Below are positions 1-9,002 of a stretch of 64,000 nucleotides of DNA, piece by piece. The DNA comes from Sphingobium naphthae (GTDB taxonomy: Bacteria; Pseudomonadota; Alphaproteobacteria; Sphingomonadales; Sphingomonadaceae): positions 290,194 through 354,193 of the forward strand of contig NZ_JAJGNO010000005.1 of assembly GCF_020782235.1 (NCBI RefSeq), read 5' to 3'. The translations under genes and the position numbers were made by a program. The notes under the pieces are model-generated. The model did not search any database, was not told where the DNA came from, and was given only the letters and a program-made list of their open reading frames with translations. The first letter of the stretch is position 1. Each line of letters opens with the position of its first letter.

Positions 1-87
1 CGGCATTTCGAGGATAATGGCCGGGGTGGCGTGCGGCTTCAGGCGGCGCTGTGTGCGCTCGAACTGCTATTGCCCGAGGACGCGTAA
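1..87 (+). CDS. C-terminal end of a CinA/PncC-family protein (partial)
   Basis: Frame 1 is open from the first base and stops at 85-87, giving 28 residues that contain RHFEDNGRGGVR followed by an alanine/leucine helix. This matches the usual C-terminus of the CinA C-terminal domain (nicotinamide-nucleotide amidohydrolase), where a HF-x(4)-GR-x-x-VR motif precedes the last helix. CinA genes often lie beside lipA and the COQ10-like gene in sphingomonads, which supports the call. It converges with and overlaps the 3' end of the ratA-like gene by about 49 bases. Only the tail is visible, so the identification rests on a short motif. Confidence 0.55.
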   Translation, partial: RHFEDNGRGGVRLQAALCALELLLPEDA

Positions 88-509
88 AGCTCCGCCGCGC
101 GGGTTTCGAACGCGCCGATCATCTTGCGCAGCGCCTTGTCGAAAAACTGGCCGGCGAGCATTTCGAAGATGCGGTTCTTGAATTCGAACTCCACTTCGAA
201 ATCCACCAGCACCCCGCCCTGCCCGTCGTCGCGAAACTGCCATTCATTGTGCAGATGCTTGAGCGGCCCGTCGAGATAATCGACGCGCACATGGTCCGGG
301 CGCTCCTTCAGGACGCGCGAGGTGAAGCTTTCCTTGATTCCCTTGAAACCCACGATCATGTCGGCGACCATCTCGGTCTCGCTGTCCTGGCGGACGCGGA
401 TCGCGCTCACCCACGGCAAAAATTCGGGATAGGCCGCGACGTTCGACACCAGATCGAACATCTGCGTGGGCGTATAGGGGAGATGGCGAGTCTCGGTATG
501 ACGGGGCAT
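39..509 (-). CDS. RatA/COQ10-like START-domain protein
   Basis: 156 residues, the usual length for the polyketide cyclase/COQ10 (START-like) family called type II toxin-antitoxin RatA family toxin in many genomes. The N-terminus has the family signature: YTPTQMFDLV, then YPEFLPW near residues 27-33, followed by alternating beta strands and a C-terminal helix (KALRKMIGAFE). In alphaproteobacteria the likely role is binding a hydrophobic ligand such as ubiquinone for respiration; inhibition of ribosome subunit joining is the E. coli RatA role. No antitoxin partner is present, so I favour the COQ10-type role. It lies 7 bases downstream of lipA on the same strand and is probably cotranscribed with it. 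Confidence 0.85.
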   Translation of the reverse strand: MPRHTETRHLPYTPTQMFDLVSNVAAYPEFLPWVSAIRVRQDSETEMVADMIVGFKGIKESFTSRVLKERPDHVRVDYLDGPLKHLHNEWQFRDDGQGGVLVDFEVEFEFKNRIFEMLAGQFFDKALRKMIGAFETRAAELYASSGNSSSSAHSAA

Positions 510-516
510 CGAACGG

Positions 517-1458
517 TCAGGCCTTCGCCGCAGCCTTGGCGAGTTGCGCCTCGCGCGCGGCCTTCATTTCGGCAAAATCCTTGCCGGCATGATAGCTGGA
601 GCGCGTCAGCGGGCTGGACGCCACCTGCAGGAAGCCCTTGGCCCGCGCGATGGCGGCATAGGCGTTGAAGGCCGCAGGGGTCACGAACTCCATCACCTTG
701 GCATGTTTGGGCGTGGGCTGGAGATATTGGCCCATGGTGAGGAAATCGATGTCGGCCGAGCGCATGTCGTCCATCACCTGATGCACTTCCAGCCGCTCCT
801 CGCCCAGGCCCAGCATAATGCCGGACTTGGTGAAGATGGACGGGTCGAGCTTCTTCACCGTTTCGAGCAGGCGCAGCGACGCATAATAGCGCGCGCCCGG
901 CCGGATCGTGGGGTAGAGGCGCGGGACGGTTTCCAGATTATGATTGTAGACGTCCGGACGCGCGGCGACGATCATCTCGACCGCGCGCTCATGCTTGTTG
1001 CGGAAATCCGGCGTCAGGATTTCGACGGTCGTGTTCGGCGTCGTGCGGCGCAGCGCCTCGATCACCTTGACGAACTGGGTCGCGCCGCCATCGGGCAGGT
1101 CGTCGCGATCGACCGAGGTGATGACGATATGTTCCAGCCCCATTTCGGCGCAGGCGTCGGCCAGATTCTGCGGCTCGTTGGGATCGACCTTGCGCGGCAT
1201 CCCGGTCTTGACGTTGCAGAAGGCGCAGGCGCGGGTGCACACGTCCCCCAGGATCATCACCGTGGCGTGCTTCTTGGTCCAGCATTCGCCGATATTGGGG
1301 CAGGCCGCCTCCTCGCACACCGTCGCCAGCTTCTTGTCCCGCATCAACTGGCGCGTTTCATTATAGCCCTTGCTGGTCGGGGCCTTGACGCGGATCCAGT
1401 CGGGCTTGCGGGCGCGTTCGGGCTTGGCCGGCGCCGTTATGGGGGAAAGCTCGTTCAT
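517..1458 (-). CDS. lipA: Lipoyl synthase LipA
   Basis: Radical SAM enzyme that inserts two sulfur atoms into protein-bound octanoyl groups to make lipoate for pyruvate and 2-oxoglutarate dehydrogenases. Both iron-sulfur clusters are visible: the auxiliary [12 protein letters not shown] motif and the radical [11 protein letters not shown] motif. The C-terminal [12 protein letters not shown] segment supplies the serine ligand typical of LipA. I start at the ATG at 1458 ([10 protein letters not shown], 313 residues). An in-frame upstream ATG at 1524 would overlap the divergent carbonic anhydrase start and adds residues atypical for the family. The stop lies 7 bases before ratA. The 64-base divergent gap must hold both promoters. 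Confidence 0.97.
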   Translation of the reverse strand: MNELSPITAPAKPERARKPDWIRVKAPTSKGYNETRQLMRDKKLATVCEEAACPNIGECWTKKHATVMILGDVCTRACAFCNVKTGMPRKVDPNEPQNLADACAEMGLEHIVITSVDRDDLPDGGATQFVKVIEALRRTTPNTTVEILTPDFRNKHERAVEMIVAARPDVYNHNLETVPRLYPTIRPGARYYASLRLLETVKKLDPSIFTKSGIMLGLGEERLEVHQVMDDMRSADIDFLTMGQYLQPTPKHAKVMEFVTPAAFNAYAAIARAKGFLQVASSPLTRSSYHAGKDFAEMKAAREAQLAKAAAKA

Positions 1459-1522
1459 GGGCACCAGATAGCGATGCCGGGCCGCTCTTGCCAGTGCAGA
1501 GTTTGTCAGGCACATCGGCCCC

Positions 1523-2164
1523 ATGATCGACTTTGCCGAAATGCTGGCGGGCTATCGCCGCTTCCGCGAAACTGGCTGGGCGCAGCAGCGCGAACGCTGG
1601 GATGAACTCAATGAGGGGCAGAGCCCCCGGGTGATGGTGATCGCCTGTTCCGACAGCCGGGTCGACCCTGCGCAGATATTCGACACCAGCCCCGGTGAGA
1701 TCTTCGTGGTGCGCAACGTCGCCGCGCTGGTCCCGCCGTTCGAAACGACGCCCGGCCGCCATGGCGTGTCGGCCGCGCTGGAATTCGCGGTACAGGTGCT
1801 CAAGGTCGGCGAGATCGTGGTGATGGGCCATGGCAAGTGCGGCGGCTGCAAGGCGGCCCTCAGCCACGACCTCAAGGACGCGCCTCCGGGCGAAGGCGGC
1901 TTCATCCATAACTGGATCGAACTGCTGGACGATGCGCGCGAAACGGTGGTCAGCCGCCATGGCGAGCGCCGCGACCGCGATGTCGAACGCGCGATGGAGC
2001 AGGAGGGCGTCAAGGTCAGCCTCGCCAATCTGCGCAGCTTCCCCTGCGTCCGCGCCAAGGAAAAGGCCGGCGAGCTGAAGCTGATCGGCAGCTTCTTCGC
2101 CATCGCCGACGGCCAGTTGCACATATTGGACGAAGCGAGCGGCGCCTTTTCGCCCGCCACCTGA
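1523..2164 (+). CDS. Beta-class carbonic anhydrase
   Basis: 213 residues; interconverts CO2 and bicarbonate in the cytoplasm. The zinc site of beta-carbonic anhydrases is clear: CSDSRVDP supplies the first cysteine and the Asp-Arg dyad, and HGKCGGC supplies the histidine and second cysteine. The length and the [11 protein letters not shown] segment also fit. It is transcribed away from lipA and lies 15 bases before the NYN gene, so it may head a carbonic anhydrase-NYN-acylphosphatase unit. Whether it is the housekeeping enzyme (can) or a second copy cannot be told from this window. Confidence 0.94.
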   Translation: MIDFAEMLAGYRRFRETGWAQQRERWDELNEGQSPRVMVIACSDSRVDPAQIFDTSPGEIFVVRNVAALVPPFETTPGRHGVSAALEFAVQVLKVGEIVVMGHGKCGGCKAALSHDLKDAPPGEGGFIHNWIELLDDARETVVSRHGERRDRDVERAMEQEGVKVSLANLRSFPCVRAKEKAGELKLIGSFFAIADGQLHILDEASGAFSPAT

Positions 2165-2179
2165 CCAAAGGGACTCACC

Positions 2180-2956
2180 ATGGCGACTCGGCAGGAAGGG
2201 CGCGGCAACATCGCGCTGCTGATCGATTCCGACAATGCGTCGGCCGCGCATTTCGACTCTGTCATGACGGTGCTGGCGGAGCTTGGCACGGTCAACATCC
2301 GCCGCGCCTATGGCAATTGGAGCAAGGCGACGCTCAAGGCCTGGGCCGCGCTGTCCATCACCCAGGCGATCGAGCCGCAGCAGCAGTTCGACCTCACCAA
2401 GGGCAAGAACGCCACCGACATGAAGATGACGATCGACGCGATGGACCTGCTGGCGAGCGGGCGCGTCGATGGCTTCGGCCTCATGTCGAGCGACAGCGAC
2501 TTCACGCCGCTGGTAACGCGCATCCGGCAGGACGGCATCCCCGTCTATGGCTTCGGCAACGCCAACACGCCCGAGGGCTTTCGCCGCGCCTGCACCCGCT
2601 TCATCGACGTGGCGGCGCTGGAGCCGGCTGACGTGCCGGTCGCCAAGCCCGCGCGCAAGCGCGCCGCCAAGACGACGACGGGGGCAAAGCCGGCGCCGGC
2701 CGGAGGCGAGGAGCCCAAGGCCAAGCCCATCGATGACGAAGTCGTGAAGCTGCTGATCGACGCCTATGACGCGGTGAAACGCGACGAGCGCGGTTTCGCG
2801 GCACTGGGCAGCGTGGGCCAGCTGGCGGGCAACCGGTCCAGCTTCGACACGCGCAACTATGGCTACAAGCGGCTGTCGGACCTGATCCGCGTCGTGCCCA
2901 ACTTCATCGTCGAACTGCGCGAAGGTGGCCAGACCTGGATCAAGCGCGTGCACTGA
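2180..2956 (+). CDS. NYN-domain (LabA/DUF88-like) protein with C-terminal LOTUS/OST-HTH-like domain
   Basis: 258 residues. The N-terminal half is a NYN (PIN-like) nuclease fold: ALLIDSDNAS near residue 12, GKNATDMKMTIDAMDLL near 75 and SSDSDFTPLV near 101 place the acidic metal-binding residues. An Ala/Lys-rich linker (about 150-185) leads to a winged-helix-like end (AYDAVKRDERGFAALGSVG...) that resembles OST-HTH/LOTUS RNA-binding domains. By family this suggests an RNA-processing nuclease, but no substrate is known. An AAAGGGA ribosome site precedes the ATG. Its stop overlaps the acylphosphatase start by one base (TGATG), implying translational coupling. Confidence 0.85.
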   Translation: MATRQEGRGNIALLIDSDNASAAHFDSVMTVLAELGTVNIRRAYGNWSKATLKAWAALSITQAIEPQQQFDLTKGKNATDMKMTIDAMDLLASGRVDGFGLMSSDSDFTPLVTRIRQDGIPVYGFGNANTPEGFRRACTRFIDVAALEPADVPVAKPARKRAAKTTTGAKPAPAGGEEPKAKPIDDEVVKLLIDAYDAVKRDERGFAALGSVGQLAGNRSSFDTRNYGYKRLSDLIRVVPNFIVELREGGQTWIKRVH

Positions 2957-3237
2957 TGCCCCGGATCGCGCGCCATCTGACCATCACCGGCAAGGTGCAG
3001 GGCGTCTGGTTCCGGGCATGGACGGTGGAAACCGCGCAGTCACTGGGCCTCACAGGCTGGGTCCGCAACCGGACGGACGGCAGCGTCGAAGCCATTGTCG
3101 AAGGCGATGAGAGCGCTGTCGACCAGTTCCTTGCCCTGGCCCAGGACGGGCCGGCCGCCGCTCGAGTCGCAGCCGTAGAAACCGAGGATGTCCCCGTTCA
3201 ATATATGAGCGACTTCCACACGCGGCCGACGGCTTGA
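2956..3237 (+). CDS. acyP: Acylphosphatase
   Basis: 93 residues, the canonical size. It hydrolyses carboxyl-phosphate bonds such as acetyl- or acyl-phosphate. The N-terminal signature GKVQGVWFRAW supplies the phosphate-binding loop and catalytic arginine, and WVRNRTDGSVEA supplies the catalytic asparagine. Translation is coupled to the upstream NYN gene through a one-base stop/start overlap. It converges on ettA across an intergenic region with terminator hairpins. Confidence 0.95.
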   Translation: MPRIARHLTITGKVQGVWFRAWTVETAQSLGLTGWVRNRTDGSVEAIVEGDESAVDQFLALAQDGPAAARVAAVETEDVPVQYMSDFHTRPTA

Positions 3238-3296
3238 ACATCCGTCCCGAAGCCTAGAGGCTCGGAAGCGCGCTACGCTGACGCACCATTAAGCGC

Positions 3297-3337
3297 GAAA
3301 AAAAGGGCCGGTCCGAAGACCAGCCCTGAAAGTTTTT
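3297..3337 (-). terminator. Rho-independent terminator for ettA (also usable for acyP)
   Basis: A 10-bp stem (3304-3313 with 3318-3327) closes a CGAA/TTCG tetraloop. On the minus strand all positions pair, with one G-U wobble, and the stem is followed by a run of seven T. This fits termination of ettA about 110 bases past its stop. On the plus strand the stem has one C-A mismatch and is followed by GAAAGTTTTT, so it may also end the acyP transcript. Confidence 0.75.
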
Positions 3338-3338
3338 A

Positions 3339-3366
3339 GGAGAGGATGCCTGAAAGGCCTCTCTCC
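3339..3366. other. Second hairpin in the acyP/ettA convergent gap
   Basis: GGAGAGG and CCTCTCTCC flank a short CCT-GAA-AGG centre, forming an imperfect inverted repeat beside the terminator. It may help stop transcription from either side. The rest of this 212-base gap shows no gene. Confidence 0.4.
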
Positions 3367-3449
3367 AATGCAATGTTAGCGCGACCATCGCAATTGCGAA
3401 ACGCTGGGCGACGATTGCAAAAACTGCAACCGTCGCCTCCGACGGCGGA

Positions 3450-5135
3450 TCAGCGCGTCAGCTTCTTGTACGCGAGGCGGGTCGGACGATCGGCGGCATC
3501 GCCCAGGCGACGGCGCTTGTCTTCCTCATAGGCCTCGAAATTGCCTTCGAACCATTCGACATGGCTGTCGCCTTCGAAGGCGAGGATGTGGGTGGCGAGA
3601 CGGTCGAGGAAGAAGCGGTCGTGGCTGATGACCACGGCGCAGCCCGCGAAATTCTCGATCGCCTCTTCCAGCGCCGCCAGCGTTTCGACGTCGAGATCGT
3701 TGGTCGGTTCGTCGAGCAGCAGCACATTGCCGCCGCGCTTCAGCATCTTGGCGATGTGGACGCGGTTGCGCTCACCACCCGACAGCTTGCCGACATTCTT
3801 CTGCTGGTCCTGCCCCTTGAAGTTGAAGGCGCCGACATAGGCGCGCGTCGACATGTCATGGCCGTTGACCTTGACGTAATCGAGGCCGTCCGACACTTCT
3901 TCCCAGACATTCTTCGACGGGTCGAGATGGTCGCGGCTCTGGTCGACATAGCCCAGGCGGACGGTCGAACCGATGTCGATTTCCCCTGAATCCGGGGTTT
4001 CCTGCCCCGTGATGATGCGAAACAGGGTCGACTTGCCCGCGCCGTTGGGACCGATAACGCCGACGATGCCGCCGGGCGGCAGCATGAAGGACAGGTCCTC
4101 GAACAGCAGCTTGTCGCCATAGGCCTTCGAAATGCCCTTGGCCTCGATCACCTTGCCGCCCAGACGCTCGGGCACTTGGATGACGATCTGCGCCTTGCCG
4201 GGCGCGCGATTCTCCTGGCTGGCGACCAGCTGTTCGAACTTGGCGATACGCGCCTTCGACTTGGTCTGGCGGCCCTTGGGACCCTGGCGGATCCATTCAA
4301 GCTCGTCATTGATCGCCTTCTGGCGGCCCGTGGCCTCGCGGTCTTCCTGCTCCAGGCGCTTGGCCTTCTTCTCCAGATAGGTGGAGTAGTTGCCTTCATA
4401 GGGGAAATATTTGCCGCGATCGAGCTCCAGGATCCAGCCCACGACATTGTCGAGAAAGTAGCGATCGTGGGTGATCATCAGCACCGCGCCCGCATATTCC
4501 TTCAGGTGATTTTCCAGCCAGGTGACGCTTTCGGCGTCGAGATGGTTGGTCGGTTCGTCGAGCAGCAGGATGTCCGGCTTCTGGATCAGCAGGCGCGTGA
4601 GCGCGATGCGGCGCTTTTCACCGCCCGAGAGGCTTTCCACGCCCCAGTCCGACGGCGGGCAGCGCAGCGCTTCCATCGCAATTTCGAGCTGGTTGTCGAG
4701 CGTCCATCCGTCGGCGGCGTCGATCTGCTCCTGCAACGTGCCCATTTCCTCCATCAGGGCGTCGAAATCGACGTCTTCGGGCGGATCGGCCATGATCATG
4801 CTGATCTCGTTGAAACGGTCCAGCTTGTCCGCCATCTCGCGCGCGCCATCCTTGACATTTTCCAGGACGGTCTTGCTCGCGTCGAGCTGCGGCTCCTGCG
4901 GCAGGTAGCCGACGGTGATATTCTCGCCCGGCCAGGCTTCGCCGCTATAATCGGTGTCGATGCCGGCCATGATCTTCATCAGGGTCGATTTGCCCGCGCC
5001 GTTGGGGCCGACGATGCCGATCTTCGCGCCGCGATAGAATTGCAGGTTGATCTGGTTGAGCACCGGCTTCGCCGCGCCGGGGAAGCTCTTGGTCATGCTC
5101 TTCATGACATAGGCATATTGCGATGAGGCGGACAT
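3450..5135 (-). CDS. ettA: Energy-dependent translational throttle protein EttA (ABC-F ATPase)
   Basis: 561 residues with two ABC ATPase domains and no membrane segments, the ABC-F architecture. Domain 1 has GPNGAGKSTLMKIMAG and a LSGGEKRR signature; domain 2 has GPNGAGKSTLFRIITG and LSGGERNR. Both have Walker B LLLDEPTNHLD or LLLDEPTNDLD. A charged linker rich in Lys/Arg/Glu between the domains corresponds to the P-site tRNA interaction motif. EttA binds the ribosomal E site and gates entry into elongation according to the ATP/ADP ratio. The start is the ATG at 5135 (MSASSQYAYVMK); the frame stays open far upstream without resemblance to a protein. It diverges from the M28 peptidase. Confidence 0.95.
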   Translation of the reverse strand: MSASSQYAYVMKSMTKSFPGAAKPVLNQINLQFYRGAKIGIVGPNGAGKSTLMKIMAGIDTDYSGEAWPGENITVGYLPQEPQLDASKTVLENVKDGAREMADKLDRFNEISMIMADPPEDVDFDALMEEMGTLQEQIDAADGWTLDNQLEIAMEALRCPPSDWGVESLSGGEKRRIALTRLLIQKPDILLLDEPTNHLDAESVTWLENHLKEYAGAVLMITHDRYFLDNVVGWILELDRGKYFPYEGNYSTYLEKKAKRLEQEDREATGRQKAINDELEWIRQGPKGRQTKSKARIAKFEQLVASQENRAPGKAQIVIQVPERLGGKVIEAKGISKAYGDKLLFEDLSFMLPPGGIVGVIGPNGAGKSTLFRIITGQETPDSGEIDIGSTVRLGYVDQSRDHLDPSKNVWEEVSDGLDYVKVNGHDMSTRAYVGAFNFKGQDQQKNVGKLSGGERNRVHIAKMLKRGGNVLLLDEPTNDLDVETLAALEEAIENFAGCAVVISHDRFFLDRLATHILAFEGDSHVEWFEGNFEAYEEDKRRRLGDAADRPTRLAYKKLTR

Positions 5136-5249
5136 GGGTACGCGCTGCTCCGAAAGTCTTGGGTAGGGAAATCTGGTCGAAATTTTCGGTCGGGTTAGCG
5201 GACGCGGAACATATTGGCAAATGGGGGATCGCCCGCTACCCCTTGAGCC

Positions 5250-6623
5250 ATGCAGAAAATCCGATCGGGCACGCTGGCCGCCCTGCTCCTTGGCAGCATC
5301 TTCACCCCCGCCCTCTCCCTGGCCGCGCCTGCCGATAGCGGCACGATTCGGGAGGCGGCTCTGAAGGACGACGTCGCGTGGGACTTCACCGAGGGGCTGA
5401 CGACCGAAGTGGGGCCCCGGCCCGCCGGCACGCCCCAGGAAGCGCGGGCGCGCGACTGGGCAGTGGCGAAGCTGAAGGCGCTCGGCTTTTCCAATGTCCG
5501 GGCCGAGCCCTACACGATGCCGGTCTGGGTTCGTGGCGAGGAAGCGGCGCGCATCCTGTCGCCTTTCCCGCAAAATCTGGTGCTCGCCGCACTCGGCAAC
5601 AGCGGATCGACCCCCGCGAAGGGCATCGAGGGCGAGATCGTCTACTTCCCCAGCATCGATGCTCTGGAAGCGGCGCCCGCCGCCAGCGTGAAGGGCAAGA
5701 TCGCCTTCGTCGACCACGGCATGAAGGCGACGCAGGATGGATCGTCCTACGGCTATTTCGGCGCCGCGCGGCGCCAGGGGCCCAGCATCGCGTCGAAAAA
5801 GGGCGCCATCGCCATCCTGATCCGATCGATCGGGACCGATCATCATCGCGTGCCGCATACCGGGGTGCAGATGTGGGCCGACGGCGCGACGCCGATCCCC
5901 GCCGCCGCCCTGTCCGTCCCCGACGCCGAGCAGCTGGCCCGGGTGGTGAAGCGCGGCCAGCCGGTGAAGGTCCACCTGACGCTGACCTCCAAGATGCTGA
6001 AGGACCAGCCGTCGGGCAATGTCATCGCCGAAATTCCGGGCAGCGACCCGGACGCCGGCGTGGTGGTGGCCGCTTGCCACCTCGACAGCTGGGACCAGGG
6101 CACCGGCGCGATCGACGATGCGACCGGCTGCGGCATCGCCGCCGCATCGGCATTGCAGGTCGCCAAGGCGGGGCAGCCGCGTCGTACCATCCGCGTGCTG
6201 ATGGCGGGCGCGGAAGAAGTGGGCGGCGACGGCGCGCGGGCCTATTTCAAGGCTCATGGCACAGAGCGCCACGCGCTGGCGATGGAATCCGACTTCGGTG
6301 CCGACCGCGTGTGGCGGGTCGACTTCAAGCTGCCGCAGGGCCATGACGATCTGGCCAAGCGCATCGCGGCCGCACTGGCGCCGCTGGGCGTGGGCGCGAG
6401 CACGCAGGAAGCGGGCGGCGGCGCCGACATTGCGCCGCTGGTGAAGGCGGGCGTGCCGGTCATCGACCTGCAGCAGGACGGCACCCGCTATTTCGATCTG
6501 CACCACACGCCCGACGACACGCTGGACAAGGTCGACCCGGCGCAGCTGCGGCAGAATGTCGCCGCCTGGGCGGTGACGCTGAACCTTGTGGCCAATGCCG
6601 CAGAAACAATGAGCGCTAACTGA
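5250..6623 (+). CDS. Secreted M28-family zinc aminopeptidase
   Basis: 457 residues with a signal peptide (hydrophobic stretch about 8-23, cleavage after SLAAPA or nearby). An inserted PA-like domain (about 115-240) is followed by the M28 catalytic core. The two-zinc ligands are visible: CHLDSWDQGTGAIDDATG gives His and the bridging Asp, AEEVGGDGA gives the catalytic Glu and ligand Glu, ESDFG gives Asp, and HHTPDDT near the C-terminus gives the last His. The probable role is periplasmic or extracellular removal of N-terminal amino acids. It is divergent from ettA and appears monocistronic. Confidence 0.9.
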   Translation: MQKIRSGTLAALLLGSIFTPALSLAAPADSGTIREAALKDDVAWDFTEGLTTEVGPRPAGTPQEARARDWAVAKLKALGFSNVRAEPYTMPVWVRGEEAARILSPFPQNLVLAALGNSGSTPAKGIEGEIVYFPSIDALEAAPAASVKGKIAFVDHGMKATQDGSSYGYFGAARRQGPSIASKKGAIAILIRSIGTDHHRVPHTGVQMWADGATPIPAAALSVPDAEQLARVVKRGQPVKVHLTLTSKMLKDQPSGNVIAEIPGSDPDAGVVVAACHLDSWDQGTGAIDDATGCGIAAASALQVAKAGQPRRTIRVLMAGAEEVGGDGARAYFKAHGTERHALAMESDFGADRVWRVDFKLPQGHDDLAKRIAAALAPLGVGASTQEAGGGADIAPLVKAGVPVIDLQQDGTRYFDLHHTPDDTLDKVDPAQLRQNVAAWAVTLNLVANAAETMSAN

Positions 6624-6781
6624 ACTTTTATAGTAGACAACGCTCCGTCGCGTGATTCTGCCGCTTCACCGACGCTAGAAAAGCATTGATTTGTGCAGCG
6701 CACACGTTAATGCGGGTCGCTCGCGTAGGGCCACATCTGTAACGTGCCAGACGCGGCATAATGCTATGGGAGCCGTACACA

Positions 6782-6994
6782 ATGAAGAAGATCGCTGTTG
6801 TTTTCGCTTCGGCCAGCCTGATGGCCCTCGCCGCTTGCGGTGAGAAGCCGGCCAACGAGACCGCGAACGCTTCGAACGCTGTCGTCGAGAACGTCGTCGA
6901 AAACGCCATGAACGCTTCGGACAATGCGATGAACGCCGCGAACGTCGCCGACAACGCTGCGATGAACGCCGCGAACGTCACGAACGCGATGTAA
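6782..6994 (+). CDS. Small Asn/Ala-rich lipoprotein
   Basis: 70 residues. A type II signal peptide (MKKIAVVFASASLMALAAC) ends in an LAAC lipobox with cysteine near residue 19. The mature part is low-complexity and built from repeats of NAxNAS, NAMNAAN and NVxNA. I start at the ATG at 6782 because GGGAG lies about 9 bases upstream; an ATG at 6761 would add seven residues before the signal. It looks like the small entericidin-like or circumsporozoite-like lipoproteins seen in sphingomonads. Function is unknown. A strong terminator follows immediately. Confidence 0.75.
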   Translation: MKKIAVVFASASLMALAACGEKPANETANASNAVVENVVENAMNASDNAMNAANVADNAAMNAANVTNAM

Positions 6995-7019
6995 TCTTCG
7001 CATTAGCGAGATTTCGGAA

Positions 7020-7049
7020 AGGGCGGGTCCTTCGGGGCCCGCCCTTTTT
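7020..7049 (+). terminator. Rho-independent terminator after the small lipoprotein
   Basis: A 10-bp GC stem (GGGCGGGTCC with GGGCCCGCCC, one G-U wobble) closes a TTCG tetraloop at 7021-7044 and is followed by TTTTT. This is a textbook intrinsic terminator 26 bases past the lipoprotein stop. Confidence 0.9.
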
Positions 7050-7109
7050 CGTGCCCGGGAACATTCGCCGCGCCCGCGCGCTTCCTGCCCGCAATCAAGG
7101 AGATCATCG

Positions 7110-7187
7110 ATGGGCAAGGGCATATTATTGTGGCTTCTGGGCGTGCCGATCCCGATCATTCTGCTCTTGTGGCTGTTCTTTCATTGA
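7110..7187 (+). CDS. 25-residue single-pass membrane peptide
   Basis: ATG at 7110, stop TGA at 7185-7187, preceded by a good ribosome site (AAGGAG at 7098-7103). The peptide is MGKGILLWLLGVP followed by IPIILLLWLFFH, almost wholly hydrophobic with two prolines in the middle and a single lysine at position 3. This suggests an inner-membrane microprotein. It sits between a terminator and tRNA-Pro, so it has its own promoter or belongs to the tRNA transcript. The strong ribosome site and clean hydrophobic composition argue that it is real; the family is not recognised beyond small membrane proteins. Confidence 0.6.
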   Translation: MGKGILLWLLGVPIPIILLLWLFFH

Positions 7188-7233
7188 TGACCGATTGACG
7201 GGCCGCCTGTCCCCCCGCTAAGGCCCGCCCAGT

Positions 7234-7902
<669 letters not shown>

Positions 7903-8763
7903 GTGGACGTGATGATGCCGGTCATACCGCTGCTGCTGACGTTCAGCCTGGCGCTGCTGGTGGTGGCCGCCGGCCTTGCCTCTTCGCGAGGAGATTTCAC
8001 CTATGTCGTGAGCCGCCCGGCGCTGTTGCTGAAAGCCTTTGAAGCCATCATGCTCATTCCGGTGCTCACCGCGATGCTCGTCATCGGGTTCCTGCCCCTT
8101 TCGCCAGCGGTCAAGGCGGCGATCCTGCTGATGGCCTTTTCTCCGGTCCCGCCACTGATGCCGGGCAAAGCTCTGGAGACGGGCGGGCATAGCGCCTATG
8201 TCTATGGCCTGATGACGACCGGCGCGATCTTTGCCCTGGTCTTCGTGCCGATCCTCGGCGCTCTTGCTGCAAACTACTATCATGTCCACGCCCAGTTTCC
8301 GCTCGCCGTCGTGGCGCGCAATATTGCAGGCGGCGTGGTAATCCCGCTGGCCATCGGCCTCGCCCTCGGCCGCTGGCTGCTCAAGGATGTCGCGCCCCGG
8401 TTGACCAGGGGCATCACGATCCTGGCTCATGTGCTGCTGGTAGTCGCTGCCGTTCCGCTACTCGTCGGGGTCTGGCCGCAGATGATGATGCTGATTGGGG
8501 ACGGCGCCGCCATGGCCATGGCGCTGGTGGTATTCGCCGCACTCGTCGGTGGCCATGTGCTGGGCGGAGACACCATCGCCGACCGCAGCTCCCTCGCCAT
8601 CACCGCGTCGCTCCGTCACCCCGGCATTGCTCTCGCACTCGCGGGGGCCAATCATGCGGACAAAGCCGTGTCGGCGGCAGCTTTGCTGTTTCTCGTCATC
8701 GGCTTCCTGCTGCTCATTCCCTATCTGTTGCTGCTGCGCCTTCTGGTCACCACCGAGGCGTGA
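7903..8763 (+). CDS. BASS-like (bile acid:sodium symporter superfamily) membrane permease, copy 1
   Basis: 286 residues, about nine or ten hydrophobic helices, no signal peptide. The fold and the C-terminal SLRHPGIALALAGANHADK motif resemble the BASS/SBF family. A crossover-type FSPVPPLMPGKALETGG segment lies near residues 80-96. The substrate is unknown; family members move organic anions with sodium. The start is GTG at 7903 or the ATGs at 7912/7915. It is closely related to the permease at 10591, and the two flank the alginate-export-type porin. The family call is by overall resemblance, so a different 10-TM transporter family remains possible. Confidence 0.65.
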   Translation: MDVMMPVIPLLLTFSLALLVVAAGLASSRGDFTYVVSRPALLLKAFEAIMLIPVLTAMLVIGFLPLSPAVKAAILLMAFSPVPPLMPGKALETGGHSAYVYGLMTTGAIFALVFVPILGALAANYYHVHAQFPLAVVARNIAGGVVIPLAIGLALGRWLLKDVAPRLTRGITILAHVLLVVAAVPLLVGVWPQMMMLIGDGAAMAMALVVFAALVGGHVLGGDTIADRSSLAITASLRHPGIALALAGANHADKAVSAAALLFLVIGFLLLIPYLLLLRLLVTTEA

Positions 8764-9002
8764 TCCCCTTTGACGCGGTGCCAAGGGGCGTCGACCCGGA
8801 GAAGGATGCCGCAAAAAGCCCGATGGACCAAGGGGGAACCCTGATGGCTTTGAGAGCGAGAGGATCGGTAAGCGATGCAAGTGGAGCGAGTTGGGCGCGT
8901 AGCTGCGGTCGACCACGATGCGGCGTCCTTCATCCTCCATCGGTCAAGTCGTCTCTCAGCGCGCCTTGACCGGTGCCACGCCACGACGAGAAGAGGGGTT
9001 CG

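Noticed and set aside
39..509. Toxin-antitoxin locus for the RatA-like gene
   Set aside because: No antitoxin-sized partner is adjacent; the family is mostly a COQ10-type lipid-binding protein in alphaproteobacteria.
1361..2953. 530-codon minus-strand frame opposite carbonic anhydrase and NYN genes
   Set aside because: Antisense shadow with no domain, while the plus strand has intact catalytic motifs.
5136..6506. Long minus-strand extension of the ettA frame over the M28 gene
   Set aside because: The frame stays open because of high GC, but the residues are Arg/His/Gly-rich noise and the M28 protein on the other strand has clear motifs.
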